Positions 8,076 to 16,944 are shown, counted from the first letter of the stretch. The stretch is 36,544 bases of DNA from a bacterium (GCA_030426085.1 JAUHYW010000090.1:1-36544); one strand, 5' to 3'. Notes: a model not told the origin generated them from the letters alone. Program-made: numbers and translations.

Positions 8076-10400
8076 TCAAGCCCGGCGGCGCCTCGCGGCC
8101 AGCAGCGCGAGCAGCGCGAGCCCCAGCACTCCGCGCCCGTCGTCGCTGCCCGGCGCGGCGGCGCAGCCGTCCTCGGCGACCTGACCGGCGCTGCCGACCC
8201 CGCCGTCGGGCAGCGGCCCGGGGTCCGGCTCGGGCTCGGCCGGCTCGGGCTCGCCGGGATCCCCCTCGGGATCGGGGCCCGGCTCGGGCGCCCCCGGCTC
8301 GGGCTCAGGCTCGGGCTCTGGCGCCGGTTCGGGCGTCGGCGGGATCTCGTCGGCATCGACGGCCTCCCACGCCACCGGCGGATCGCGAGGCAGCGGCTGG
8401 TCGGGGGCGTTGGTCACCCGATCGACGGGCGATTGCAGGTAGATCGCGCCGACCCGGTACAGCTCGTCGTCCGCCGCGCCGTCCAGGTGCAGCCACAGCC
8501 CGTCCACGACCCCTCGCCAGGCGGGGTGGCTCGACAGGTCGAGCACCTCGGCCCGCACCTCGGCCCCGCCGAACAACTCCCACTGCGCGCCCGCCTCCCC
8601 TTCGGCGCCCCGCCAGATCAGGCGGGCTCGATGGGCCCCGGGGGGCGCGTTCATCCACAACGTCAGCTCGGGCCACGCGTCGGCGTCGATCCGGGTCCAC
8701 GGGGGCGAGGCCGCGCAGCCCGCGCCCATCCCCAGGCTGCCGTCGAGCCGCGCGCTCCAGCCGACCACCCCGCCCTCGGCGCACGCCCGCCAGCCCTCGG
8801 GCTCGCGCTCGTGGTCGAACAGCCAGTGATCCCGAGCCTGGAGCGCGACGACGCCCTCGGCCTGCCACCGATCGGCCTCGCCCGGTCGCCAGCCGGCCTG
8901 CGCGTGGAAGCCGTCGACGTTGGCCGCCCACGCCCGGACGAAGGCGGACGGGTCGAAGGCCGCCCCCGTCCCACGCAGCTCGATGACCACCCGCTTGGTC
9001 TCGCCGGCCCCGAAGGCATACATCGTCAGCTCGCCCGCGCGGCCCATCGCGTCCTTGGGCGGGTTCTCCGGCGCGCCGTCGGCGTCGTTGATCATCCAGG
9101 TCATGCCGTCCCGGGCCGGGTGATCCGTCTGGATGACGTAGTCCACCGGCTCGAGGGCGGGGTCGAACTCGAAGCCCAACCGCACCCCGCGCAGCGCCTG
9201 CCCCGCGCCGTTGTGCAGGCGCAGCCCCACCCGGAAGGTCGACCCGGCCGGCGCGTCGACCAGACCGGGGAAGGTGCCCGGGGCGTCGCCGACCCCGTCC
9301 ATCCACTCGATGCGCACCGCGGTCGTGCCCGGATCGCCCGGCGGTTCGGGCTCCGGATCGGGCTCGGGATCCGGCTCGGGGTCGGGCGCCGGGCCATCGC
9401 CCCCCGCCGCGGCCAGGATGCGCCCGAAGGCGGCGAGCAGGTTCGCGCCGGGGCACGAGGTCTGCTGCCCGGGCCACTCCCGATGCCCCTTGACGCTGTC
9501 CCGGTTCAGCGGGATGCCATGGGTCTGGGACACCCAGCGCACGATGTTCACCGTCGTCTCGAACTGGGTGTCGAGCAGCGGCTGCTCCTCGAAGTTGCCG
9601 ATGAGCGAGATGCCGACGTTGCCCGCGTTCTGCCCGCCGACGTGGGCCGCGGGCCGCCGCTCGTCGCGCCGCCCTTCGAACAGCTCGCCGGCCTGGCTGA
9701 CGACGAAGTGGTAGCCGATGTCGCACCACCCGCGGCTGTCGATGTGGAACGCCTGCATCTGCCGCATGCGCGAGGCCCCGCCGGGGCCATCGTCGGCGGG
9801 CGAGGCGGTGTGGTGGATGCTCATCCGATACGGGTCGACGATGTTGCTGCAGATCAGGCCCGGGCTGCGGGCGCCCCACTGCTCGCGGCTGATGGTGCCC
9901 ACCGGGCCCCGGGCCTGCTTGGGCGCGCCGTGGGCGCCTTCGACCGACAGATCACGGGTCAGCGGGGCGTCGGGCCGGGCGAGGACTTCGGGGTAGATCT
10001 CGACCACCGCCCCCGCGACGCCCGCCGCGCTCAGCTTCACCGCGTCCGCCGGGCGCTCCAGGATCAGCCGGGCGACCCCCAGCCCGCCCTCGCGCCAGGT
10101 GACGGTCATCGGGGCCGCGTCCCCGGTGACGCCGCCGCGGATCGGCTCGACCGCCAGCATCACCCGCTCGCCCGGTGCGCGGGCGTCGAAGCGTACGCCG
10201 ATCTGGTGGATGGGCATCGCCTCGGGCCCGGCGAGCGCGATCGGCCCGTCGGCGAGCGCCGCCCCGTCCAGGGTGTATTGGAGCGCGCCGTGGTGGGCGT
10301 GCCCGTCGGTCCGCGGCGCGTGCGATCCGCCGGAGGGCGGCGCGCACGCGAGGCAGAGGCCGGCGAGCAGGGCGAAGGGCAGCGGTCGGGGGTCGATCAT
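8076..10400 (-). CDS. Secreted N-acetylmuramoyl-L-alanine amidase (PGRP/Amidase_2) with MYXO-CTERM-like tail
   Basis: The 774-residue product begins with a lipoprotein-type signal (MIDPRPLPFALLAGLCLAC, an imperfect lipobox). A beta-rich region leads to the amidase domain at about 165-320: ISREQWGARSP, SIHHTASP (first zinc His), IGYHFVVSQAGELFEGR, NVGISLIGNF, KGHREWPGQQTSCPG (second zinc His and Cys). All peptidoglycan-recognition zinc ligands and the catalytic Tyr are visible, so cleavage of the MurNAc-L-Ala bond is likely. A Pro-Asp/Glu linker, a beta-sandwich-like middle (about 350-680) and a second Pro-Glu linker follow. The end is DGCAAAP, a hydrophobic helix and ARRRRA, a typical MYXO-CTERM-like sorting tail. 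A surface-displayed enzyme acting on other bacteria's walls is plausible but unproven. The upstream in-frame extension to 10493 lacks coding character. Confidence 0.9.
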   Translation of the reverse strand: MIDPRPLPFALLAGLCLACAPPSGGSHAPRTDGHAHHGALQYTLDGAALADGPIALAGPEAMPIHQIGVRFDARAPGERVMLAVEPIRGGVTGDAAPMTVTWREGGLGVARLILERPADAVKLSAAGVAGAVVEIYPEVLARPDAPLTRDLSVEGAHGAPKQARGPVGTISREQWGARSPGLICSNIVDPYRMSIHHTASPADDGPGGASRMRQMQAFHIDSRGWCDIGYHFVVSQAGELFEGRRDERRPAAHVGGQNAGNVGISLIGNFEEQPLLDTQFETTVNIVRWVSQTHGIPLNRDSVKGHREWPGQQTSCPGANLLAAFGRILAAAGGDGPAPDPEPDPEPDPEPEPPGDPGTTAVRIEWMDGVGDAPGTFPGLVDAPAGSTFRVGLRLHNGAGQALRGVRLGFEFDPALEPVDYVIQTDHPARDGMTWMINDADGAPENPPKDAMGRAGELTMYAFGAGETKRVVIELRGTGAAFDPSAFVRAWAANVDGFHAQAGWRPGEADRWQAEGVVALQARDHWLFDHEREPEGWRACAEGGVVGWSARLDGSLGMGAGCAASPPWTRIDADAWPELTLWMNAPPGAHRARLIWRGAEGEAGAQWELFGGAEVRAEVLDLSSHPAWRGVVDGLWLHLDGAADDELYRVGAIYLQSPVDRVTNAPDQPLPRDPPVAWEAVDADEIPPTPEPAPEPEPEPEPGAPEPGPDPEGDPGEPEPAEPEPDPGPLPDGGVGSAGQVAEDGCAAAPGSDDGRGVLGLALLALLAARRRRA

Positions 10401-10478
10401 CGGCGCCTCGGGGGTCGGGTCGCGCCACATCGGGCGTGCGCCCGAGCATCGTGCGCCACGCGCGCCCGCCGGCTCAAG

Positions 10479-10492
10479 TGCCGGATACGGCA
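10479..10492. promoter_or_regulatory. Inverted repeat between the phospholipase-like and amidase genes
   Basis: TGCCG-GATA-CGGCA is a perfect five-base-pair inverted repeat in the 118-base gap, downstream of one minus-strand gene and upstream of the other. It may be an operator of the amidase gene or part of a weak terminator without a T-tract. Confidence 0.25.
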
Positions 10493-10518
10493 TATCACCG
10501 ACGCGGGAGATCGCCGCC

Positions 10519-11586
10519 TCACGGCGCCTCGCACGCGTCGGCGCTCACCGGGTTGCAGCGCTCGGGGGCGTCGTCGGCGAAGCGCAGCACGTCGGGGTAG
10601 TCGGTGCTGACCATGTGAGCCCCGCTGTCGAGGGCCACCGCGAACGTCTGGAGGTCGTCGGCCCGGGTGCGCACGAGGTAGCCCTCGGCGACGAAGCCCC
10701 GGGTGCCCTCGGCGCCCTCGACCGCGCCGTCGCGCAGCATCACCCCCGACCACGGCCTGTCGGGCCCGCCCGCGGGGAAGATCGCCCGCCCGGCCAGCGT
10801 GGGATCGGGCTCGACGTAGGCCGTCCGGCTCTCGCCGCTGTCGAGCAGCACGAACATCGCCCGCCCCCGCGCCGCGTGCAGCGACGGCCAGCCATCGGAC
10901 AGCACCGCCGTGCGCAGATCGGGGTGCTCGCCCCGCACATCGTCGGGCGTCAGCAGCCGCCACGGCGCCACCGAGGCCCTGATCTCGGCCTCGAGCGTAT
11001 CGTAGTGGTCGCGCACGAAGTGCGGGTCGAGGTCGTCCTTGGGCTCGACGAGCACGAAGACCGGGCCCTCGTCGGGGTTGTCGTTCAGCCAGTCATCGAT
11101 CTCGCGCAGGCAGTCGACGAAGAGGTGGCACACGGTGAGATCGTCGACCACCGGCAGGTGATAGACCGCGAAGCCCTCCAGCTCGGGCCGCCAGTGCACG
11201 TCCAGTTCGAACTGGCGCACGCCCTGCGCCCCGAGCTGCTCGGAGAGCGGGCGGTGGGTGTAGTCCCACTCGTCGATCGTCGACGGGTTGGCGATGTGAT
11301 AGCTGTTGTGGGTGCCGCGCACCTGGATGTGGCTCATGCGCCGCGCCGGCTCGGGGTCGACGCCCCGGTCGGGCGGGCGCCCGGGGAAGGCATCGGTCAT
11401 GGCATCGGGCTGCGCGTCGGGCATGGCATCGACGGCGACGTCGGCCACAGCGTCGCCCATCGCCCCGGTCGCGGCATCGAGCGGCGCGCTGTCGACGGCC
11501 CCCGCGTCGCCGACGTCGACGCCCGCGTCGTCGCACCCGGCGAGCGCCCACACGATCAGAATCAGCCGGCCGATGCCCCGAACCAT
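10519..11586 (-). CDS. Lipoprotein with Ca2+-dependent PI-phospholipase-C-like domain
   Basis: The 355-residue product has a lipobox (LIVWALAGCDD), an Asp/Ala-rich linker to about residue 80, and then a TIM-barrel phosphodiesterase resembling the calcium-dependent phosphoinositide phospholipase C family. Diagnostic stretches are VRGTHNSYH (catalytic His), EQLGAQGVRQFELDVHW (metal-binding Glu and Asp), VYHLPVVDD, GPVFVLVEPKDD and the closing VSTDYPDVLRF. It should cleave a phosphodiester in a lipid headgroup or similar molecule at the cell surface; whether phosphoinositides are the true substrate is unknown. GGAGG seven bases before ATG 11586 supports the start. It is upstream of the amidase gene on the same strand with a 118-base gap, so co-transcription is possible. 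Confidence 0.85.
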   Translation of the reverse strand: MVRGIGRLILIVWALAGCDDAGVDVGDAGAVDSAPLDAATGAMGDAVADVAVDAMPDAQPDAMTDAFPGRPPDRGVDPEPARRMSHIQVRGTHNSYHIANPSTIDEWDYTHRPLSEQLGAQGVRQFELDVHWRPELEGFAVYHLPVVDDLTVCHLFVDCLREIDDWLNDNPDEGPVFVLVEPKDDLDPHFVRDHYDTLEAEIRASVAPWRLLTPDDVRGEHPDLRTAVLSDGWPSLHAARGRAMFVLLDSGESRTAYVEPDPTLAGRAIFPAGGPDRPWSGVMLRDGAVEGAEGTRGFVAEGYLVRTRADDLQTFAVALDSGAHMVSTDYPDVLRFADDAPERCNPVSADACEAP

Positions 11587-11672
11587 AGGGTCGCCTCCGC
11601 GGTCGATGGGGGTGTCTGCTCTCTCGCAGCATCACCGGTTCGACACGCAAACGCCACCCGCTCGGCACGACG

Positions 11673-12446
11673 TCAGGGTTTGGGGGTGCCCACCAACCAC
11701 GTCGCCTGCACCGGCGGGCCGGGCAGCGGGGTCCGGCCGATGTCCCAGTCGAAGTCGTCGAGCCCGGCGGTCAGGGCCCGCAGCTCGTCGGGCTGATAGA
11801 CCCGCAGGCACGAGACGAAGCCGTCCCACAGGCCGAGGAGCGGTACGAGCGGCAGCGCGTAGGTCAGCGGCACCCAGGCCCAGCGGAACGGGCGGATCAG
11901 CGGCACCATCCCCAGCACGAAGAGCGGGATGAACGGCAGCCCGACGAGGTTGAGCGGGCGGCGGTCGACCACCTCGAAGATCGCGATGGGCTGGCGCGAG
12001 CGGTGGGCGTCGGCCAGCACCGCCCGGGCCTGCGCCGGCCGCAGGTGGTGGAAGGCGTTGAACAGGGTGCGCAGGCCGCGCATGTCGGGCGGCACCGCGG
12101 TGGCGTCGACCGGCGACGGCTCGAAGGTCACCTGCCCGTCGGCGCCCTCGGCGGTGGCGGCCAGCATCGCGTGGTTCGGGTAGAGATCGGTGCAATGCAC
12201 CGGCAGCGGCGTGCCGGCCTCGGCCAGCGCCCGGGCCATGCGGGCCGCCGGGAAGCCGCCCCCGCTGCACAGGTCGATCACCCGCTCGACGCCCGTGGCC
12301 CGGGCGGCGTCGATCACCTTGGGCATCAGCGGCGCGAGCATGTCGGTCTTGCGCATGACCGTCGAGATGTAGCCGGTCATCGCGTCCCGCAGGACCGCCG
12401 GGCACCAGCTCTGATCCTCGAACTCGAAGGCGTGCACCCGCTTCAT
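11673..12446 (-). CDS. Class I SAM-dependent methyltransferase with hydrophobic insert
   Basis: From ATG 12446 (GAGGAGG seven bases upstream) the product is 257 residues. VIDLCSGGGFPAARMA is motif I of Rossmann methyltransferases (SAM binding), with VHCTDLYPNHAML as the acidic-loop strand and LRTLFNAFHHLRPAQA as motif IV/post region. Residues about 165-205 are strikingly hydrophobic (VGLPFIPLFVLGMVPLIRPF, then WAWVPLTYALPLVPLLG), suggesting membrane association, as in lipid or quinone methyltransferases. Substrate unknown. The gene is monocistronic, with 87 bases to each neighbour. Confidence 0.85.
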   Translation of the reverse strand: MKRVHAFEFEDQSWCPAVLRDAMTGYISTVMRKTDMLAPLMPKVIDAARATGVERVIDLCSGGGFPAARMARALAEAGTPLPVHCTDLYPNHAMLAATAEGADGQVTFEPSPVDATAVPPDMRGLRTLFNAFHHLRPAQARAVLADAHRSRQPIAIFEVVDRRPLNLVGLPFIPLFVLGMVPLIRPFRWAWVPLTYALPLVPLLGLWDGFVSCLRVYQPDELRALTAGLDDFDWDIGRTPLPGPPVQATWLVGTPKP

Positions 12447-12533
12447 CGGCGTCCTCCTCGGGCGCCGCCTCGTCGGACGGCGTCCGGTCACGATATCAGC
12501 CGCGGGGCGTCGCGCGCGGGCAATCGACGGGGC

Positions 12534-13673
12534 TCAGCCGGCGAGCAGCCGCAGGGGGAAGCCGCTGTCGACGAGCGACGCGGGCAGGATGGGCTCGCCG
12601 TCGGCCTCGAGCCGGAAGCGGGCGATGTCGTCGGCGAGGCGCGGGCCCCCGTCGAAGGGCGCGGTGCCTCGCCAGATCAGGGACAGCCACAAGCGGTCGG
12701 CGTCGATGGACACCGTGTCGAGGCGCAGGGGCACCGCTCGCAGCGGCTGGTGGCTGCACCCCCACCGGATCGCCGGGGTGACATCGGGCAGGCGGAAGCG
12801 CAGCTCGCGCTGATCGGGGCGGACATGGCCGATGACCACCGGCGCCCCGGGGGGCAGGTCGTCGAGCTGCTGATCGTCGGGCGCGACGTTGTGCACCCGG
12901 GGATCGGCCGGGCGCAGCTTCGGCATGACGCCGGTGGTGGCCTCCATCCAGGCGGCGACCCGGGGATCGAGCCCCCCGCGGCCGGCCCGGGGCTGCCAGT
13001 GCATGGGCACGGGGCCGACGCCGAACGGGCGGCGGGCGTCGTCGAGGTCGCCGGCCTGCGCCGCCAGCTCGTCGACCTGGAGCGGCCGCCGGGGATCCTC
13101 GATGTTGGGCATGGGCAGCGTCAGCTCGGCCGGCGGCGCGCCGGGCGGGGCGCGCAGGCCGAAGCCGGCGCCCACCGGGTTGTGGGGGTGGGCGACCTCG
13201 ACGTCACCGTAGCGGGCAACCCCGCCGTAGCTCCGGGTCCAGCACAGGGGCATGGCGTCGAACGGGCGCGGCTTCGAGATCCGGGCCCGCCCCGCGCCCG
13301 CCGGCAGCCAGGCCCGCCGATCGCCGACCACCAGCACCCGCTTGTCCAGCGGGCCCACCCGCAGGCCGACCTCGCAGGCGGTCGCCTGCCCCCCCGGGGG
13401 GTGGCAGTGCCCTCGCAGCAGGACGTCGACGGCGGCCTTGGGCGGGCCGAGCTCTCCGGCGGCGAGGAGCGGGCTCGCCAGGGGGTCGTCGGGATCGGCG
13501 TAGACGTCGGCCAGCACCAGGGGCGGTTGCAGGCCCGGCGCCTCGCAGGGGCCGTCGGGCACGATGCGGTAGCTGCGCTTGACGACGAGGTGCATGCCGA
13601 CGATGCCGGCCGGCGTGCAGTCGGGCAGCGGCTGGACCAGGTAGCTGGCGTGGCGGACGAAGGCCCGGGTCAT
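12534..13673 (-). CDS. DUF2169 domain protein
   Basis: From ATG 13673 (379 residues) the sequence fits DUF2169: HLVVKRSYRIVPDG, PPLVLADVYADPDDPLASPL, LGPPKAAVDVLLRGHCHPPGG and VLVVGDRRAWLP, followed by a long beta-rich C-terminal half with PDVTPAIRWGCSHQPL and RLWLSLIWRGTAPFDG. DUF2169 proteins are commonly encoded beside type VI secretion or other contractile-injection effector genes and may act as adaptors. Here the partner is the coiled-coil/Ig-like gene ten bases upstream on the same strand, and the divergent CHAT/AAA-like gene. No VgrG or PAAR protein is present nearby. The longer frame to 13913 runs antisense-like through the upstream gene and is rejected. Confidence 0.85.
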   Translation of the reverse strand: MTRAFVRHASYLVQPLPDCTPAGIVGMHLVVKRSYRIVPDGPCEAPGLQPPLVLADVYADPDDPLASPLLAAGELGPPKAAVDVLLRGHCHPPGGQATACEVGLRVGPLDKRVLVVGDRRAWLPAGAGRARISKPRPFDAMPLCWTRSYGGVARYGDVEVAHPHNPVGAGFGLRAPPGAPPAELTLPMPNIEDPRRPLQVDELAAQAGDLDDARRPFGVGPVPMHWQPRAGRGGLDPRVAAWMEATTGVMPKLRPADPRVHNVAPDDQQLDDLPPGAPVVIGHVRPDQRELRFRLPDVTPAIRWGCSHQPLRAVPLRLDTVSIDADRLWLSLIWRGTAPFDGGPRLADDIARFRLEADGEPILPASLVDSGFPLRLLAG

Positions 13674-13683
13674 GGCCGCCTGC

Positions 13684-14328
13684 TCAGGCGACGTGCAGCG
13701 GCGGCGAGGTCGAGACCGCGGGCCCCCGGCGGGCGGTGAAGCACCACGCGCGATCGGGGGTGTCGCCGGGCACTCGCCACCGAGCGTGGATCCGGTCACC
13801 GTCGCTCCTGGCCTCGAGGATCGCCGCCACGGTGGCCGATCCCAGGGGGTGCACCTCGACCTCGACCGACTCGCCCGGGGGCACGCCGTCCACGTCGGCG
13901 AGCAGCTCCACATCGAGCGGCGCGCGCACCGGCCCGGCGGGCGTTTCTCCCTCGACCTGCCATCGGGCGCGCACGATGGCCACCGCAGGCGACGGCGGGG
14001 GCGGGGCGGCCGGCCGTCGACGGTCGGCCTCGAGCGGCGGTGGAGCGGCCGGCGGGGGCGACGGGGACCGTCGGCGGCGGTCGAGTCGCTCCACGCGCGC
14101 CTCGAGGGCGGTGAGCCGCGCTTCGGGATCGCGCTGGGGATCGATCGCCCCCACCAGGCCGTCGACGACGGCGCAGGCGTCGTCGAGGCGGGCCTCCCAC
14201 TGCGCGAGCCGCGCGTCGAGCAGGCTGGCCTTGCGGCGGATGAGCTCGACCTCGGCCAGCAATTCCAGCAGGCGCTCGTCGGTCGGTGGCGACGGGGGAG
14301 GAATGGGCCCGGGTTCTGCCTCGTTCAT
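13684..14328 (-). CDS. Coiled-coil protein with C-terminal Ig-like domain
   Basis: The 214-residue product starts at ATG 14328 (MNEAEPGP). Residues about 18-85 form a coiled coil (LLELLAEVELIRRKASLLDA, then RLTALEARVERLDRR), followed by a Pro/Arg-rich linker and a beta-sandwich-like domain at about 115-210: VRARWQVEGE, VELLADVDGVPPGESVEVEV, DRIHARWRVPGD and WCFTARRG. That pattern (xARW, then adV.Gv..Ge.VevEV, then I.A.W) resembles small Ig-like domains found in contractile-injection and type VI-associated proteins. It has no signal peptide. It ends ten bases before the DUF2169 gene, so the two form a transcription unit and probably one complex. Function is inferred only from context. Confidence 0.7.
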   Translation of the reverse strand: MNEAEPGPIPPPSPPTDERLLELLAEVELIRRKASLLDARLAQWEARLDDACAVVDGLVGAIDPQRDPEARLTALEARVERLDRRRRSPSPPPAAPPPLEADRRRPAAPPPPSPAVAIVRARWQVEGETPAGPVRAPLDVELLADVDGVPPGESVEVEVHPLGSATVAAILEARSDGDRIHARWRVPGDTPDRAWCFTARRGPAVSTSPPLHVA

Positions 14329-14375
14329 GTCAGCACGGTGGCTCGCGCCGGGCCGGGCGTCAAGGGTATTCGACA

Positions 14376-14394
14376 CATCGGAGTGATGCCGATG
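14376..14394. promoter_or_regulatory. Inverted repeat in the divergent intergenic region
   Basis: CATCGG-AGTGATG-CCGATG is a perfect six-base-pair inverted repeat about 50 bases upstream of the coiled-coil gene, within the 234-base divergent region shared with the CHAT/AAA-like gene. It is a plausible operator; its regulator is unknown. Confidence 0.3.
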
Positions 14395-14501
14395 GCAGGA
14401 GCCGAGGGTGCCACCCGCCTCGGGCATGTCATCCGGCCCGCGCGGCCCCCCGCTCGGGCGCCCGTCGCGGATCATCCGCGCGCCGCGCGCGCCGGGCGCG
14501 A

Positions 14502-14529
14502 TTGGCAGCGCCAGGGCCGGCGGGTTAAT
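14502..14529 (+). promoter_or_regulatory. Candidate promoter of the CHAT/AAA-like gene
   Basis: TTGGCA (14502-14507, five of six consensus) and GTTAAT (14524-14529, four of six) are separated by 16 bases. Initiation near 14536 gives a leader of about 27 bases containing the AGGAG site at 14552-14556. Confidence 0.45.
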
Positions 14530-14562
14530 CTCCGGCCCCCGGCATCAGCACAGGAGCCCCCC

Positions 14563-16944
14563 GTGAACGCCGTCTCCGTCTCCGTCGCCCTGGCCGATGG
14601 CCGCCTGATGATCCGCGCCGAGTCCGATGGGGGCGGCGGCGTGCGGACCGCGGACGCCGCCGCGCCGGTGCCGCCCCCGGAGTTGATCGACGACCTCCTC
14701 CGCCCGGTGCGGGCCGGCCACGGCTCGGCCAGCCGCCTGGGGCACCTGCTGGGCGAGATCCTGTTCGCTGGCGAGGTCGGCGGGCTTCTGCGCGGGGCGC
14801 TGGCCAAGGGCGATCCGGTGGTGCTGCTGTCGACCGATGGCGAGCGCGCCGACTGGCCGTGGGAGCTGGCCAGCGATCCCGACACCGGGGCCCGCCCGGC
14901 GCTCGACGGCGGGGGCATGGCCCGGGTCGGCGGGCGGCCGTGGTCCGGCCCGGGGGTGCTGCCCCGGGGCGTGCTGGCGATCCCGACCCTCGCCGGCGGC
15001 CCCCGGCGGGACGCGGTCCTGGCGTCGACCCGCCGGCTGGTGCGCAAGACCGAGCTGGACGTCTTCCCGGCCGATCCGGTGACCGGGCCCGGCCTGCGCC
15101 GCATCCTGGAGCACGGCGCGGCGCTGGTGCACGTCGAGGGCGTCGGCCCCGGGGCCCGCATCCTGCTCGACGACGGCCCGGTGCCCGCCGATCGGCTGGG
15201 GGTCGACAACCGCTGCTGGTTGGTGGTGCTCGGGGGCACCGAGACCAACCTCGACAGCGGTCGGCGGCTGCGGGAGTCGGGCGCGGCGATGGTGCTGGCT
15301 CATCAGGTCGAGCTGCGGCCGCATCAGACCGCGGCCATCGACCGCGAGCTGTACCGGGCGCTGGCCGAAGGCACCCCGGTGATCGAGGCGCTGGCCCGGG
15401 TGCGACAGGCGCTGGCGACGACCGAGGGCGACAAGAGCGGCGCCTGGGCCGCGCCGGTGCTGTGGACCGCCCCCGGCGAGGAGAACCCCATCGGGATGGC
15501 CTTCCCCCCGCCGATGACCCGGGCCCCGGCGCCGGTCGGGCTCGACGGCGCGGTGAGCAGCCCGGCGCAGCTCCCCTACCCCGATCTGGCCGGGCCGCCG
15601 GGCCACCCGATCCCGGCGCCGATCTTCATCCACGAGACCATCCGCCGGCTGCACGCGGGCGATGACGGGGCCCAGGACGGCCGGGCGGCGACGATGCGGG
15701 CGCTGGCCGGGCGGCTGACGGCCGAGCCGTCCGATCTGCGCTCGGGGCCGTCGGCGATGACCGACAAGTTGATCGACGCGATCAGCCGCCCCGACGGGCC
15801 CCTGGAGCGCCCCGAGGGCTTCGGGGAGCGGCTGGCCCGAGTCGCCGAGCAGAGCGCCGTCCACCCCGACACGGTGCGCGAGGCGGCCCACGCGCTGCTC
15901 GTCTCGCCGGTGGTGTGCCTGGTGGCGCCCCCGGGTGGCGGCGGCGAGCGGCTGGCCCGCCTGCTGTGCGAGACCTTGTTCGACCGCCACCCCCACCTCG
16001 CCCGGGGCGCGCACGGCGCGTTGAACGACGGGCCGCGCCGGGGCGAGGCGGGCGTGTTGACCGCCGGGGGCTGGCTCTATCGCACCGCGGCGCTCAACTG
16101 GCGGCGGGACGAGCTGGATCCGCTGCGCCCCGATCAGCCGGCGCCGCGCAGCCGCATCCCGCTGGTGGTCGAGCAGCCGGGCGGGCGGGGGCACGCGATC
16201 CGCCGGGGGGCGTGGCTGGTGCTGACCGACGGCGAGCGGACCCCGCCCGATGCGCTGAGCGCGGCGGCGGGCGCGGTCGAGGCCGGTCTGCTGAGCGGCC
16301 TCAACCCCGACGCGGCGCTGTATCGGCTGCCGGTGCCGGCCGACTTCCGGCTGCTGGTGGCGGCGGCCCACCCGCTCGAGGCGCTGCCGCCGACGGTGCC
16401 CCACGTCGCGCTGCGTCGGGCGGCCGATCCGGCGGTGCTGCGGGCCCGGTGGCTGGCCGAGGCCCGTCACCGCCCGGGCCCGGCCCGGGACGAGGCGGGG
16501 GCGATGGCCCGGGGGGCGATGGCCGATCAACTCTGGCGCATCTTGCAGGTGGTCGAGCTGGTCACCGCGCTGCCGGCCGATCTCGGCGGCGGCGTGCTGC
16601 GCCACACCATCGCCCGGGGGGGCACGTCCGAGGCGCTCGACGAGGCGCTGCAAGTGCTGCTCACCCGCCACCTCGTCGTGCTCAGCGCCGATCGCTTCGC
16701 CGTGCTGCGGGCGGGCCTGAGCGGCGACGGGGCCGAGCTGCTGCGGGCGGTCGCTCAGGCGGCGCGGCGGGGGGACGTGCGCCCGGGCATGGCCCTGGCC
16801 GATGTGTTCGGGGTCGAGGCCGCGCTCGACCCCGAGTCGCTGGCCACCCAGGTGGCCGGGTGGCGCGATCTCCCGCTGTCGTTGCCCGACCGCTCGGACG
16901 CCGAGCAGCTCCTGCGCCGGCTCGTTCGCCAGCGCGCGCTGTGA
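14563..16944 (+). CDS. CHAT-fold protein fused to MoxR/AAA-like domain, both active sites degenerate
   Basis: The start is GTG 14563, six bases after AGGAG, giving 793 residues. The first half follows the CHAT caspase-like fold: DWPWELASD (the PWE motif), a LVHVEGVGPG strand near 190, WLVVLGGTET near 223, SGAAMVLAHQVEL and YRALAEGTPVIEALARVRQAL. CHAT proteases need HG in the first of these and a Cys in the second (LSACET type); here the His is replaced (EGVG) and the Cys is Thr, so proteolysis is unlikely. The second half resembles a MoxR-type AAA domain: CLVAPPGGGGERLARLL near 455 in place of a P-loop (no GKT), and LPVPADFRLLVAAAHP as the sensor-like PxxFRLIA motif. ATP hydrolysis is also doubtful. 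It may be a scaffold or recognition protein. It overlaps the next lipoprotein gene by GTGA. Confidence 0.7.
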   Translation: MNAVSVSVALADGRLMIRAESDGGGGVRTADAAAPVPPPELIDDLLRPVRAGHGSASRLGHLLGEILFAGEVGGLLRGALAKGDPVVLLSTDGERADWPWELASDPDTGARPALDGGGMARVGGRPWSGPGVLPRGVLAIPTLAGGPRRDAVLASTRRLVRKTELDVFPADPVTGPGLRRILEHGAALVHVEGVGPGARILLDDGPVPADRLGVDNRCWLVVLGGTETNLDSGRRLRESGAAMVLAHQVELRPHQTAAIDRELYRALAEGTPVIEALARVRQALATTEGDKSGAWAAPVLWTAPGEENPIGMAFPPPMTRAPAPVGLDGAVSSPAQLPYPDLAGPPGHPIPAPIFIHETIRRLHAGDDGAQDGRAATMRALAGRLTAEPSDLRSGPSAMTDKLIDAISRPDGPLERPEGFGERLARVAEQSAVHPDTVREAAHALLVSPVVCLVAPPGGGGERLARLLCETLFDRHPHLARGAHGALNDGPRRGEAGVLTAGGWLYRTAALNWRRDELDPLRPDQPAPRSRIPLVVEQPGGRGHAIRRGAWLVLTDGERTPPDALSAAAGAVEAGLLSGLNPDAALYRLPVPADFRLLVAAAHPLEALPPTVPHVALRRAADPAVLRARWLAEARHRPGPARDEAGAMARGAMADQLWRILQVVELVTALPADLGGGVLRHTIARGGTSEALDEALQVLLTRHLVVLSADRFAVLRAGLSGDGAELLRAVAQAARRGDVRPGMALADVFGVEAALDPESLATQVAGWRDLPLSLPDRSDAEQLLRRLVRQRAL

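Noticed and set aside
7956-11796. Two long plus-strand open frames opposite the amidase and phospholipase-like genes
   Set aside because: No domain, low-complexity composition, antisense to well-supported genes.
12534-14328. Type VI secretion cluster
   Set aside because: Only DUF2169 and an Ig-like partner are present; no sheath, tube, spike or membrane-complex genes.
13672-14562. N-terminal extension of the CHAT/AAA-like frame through the coiled-coil gene
   Set aside because: GTG 14563 has a ribosome site and the upstream part is antisense shadow of the coiled-coil gene.
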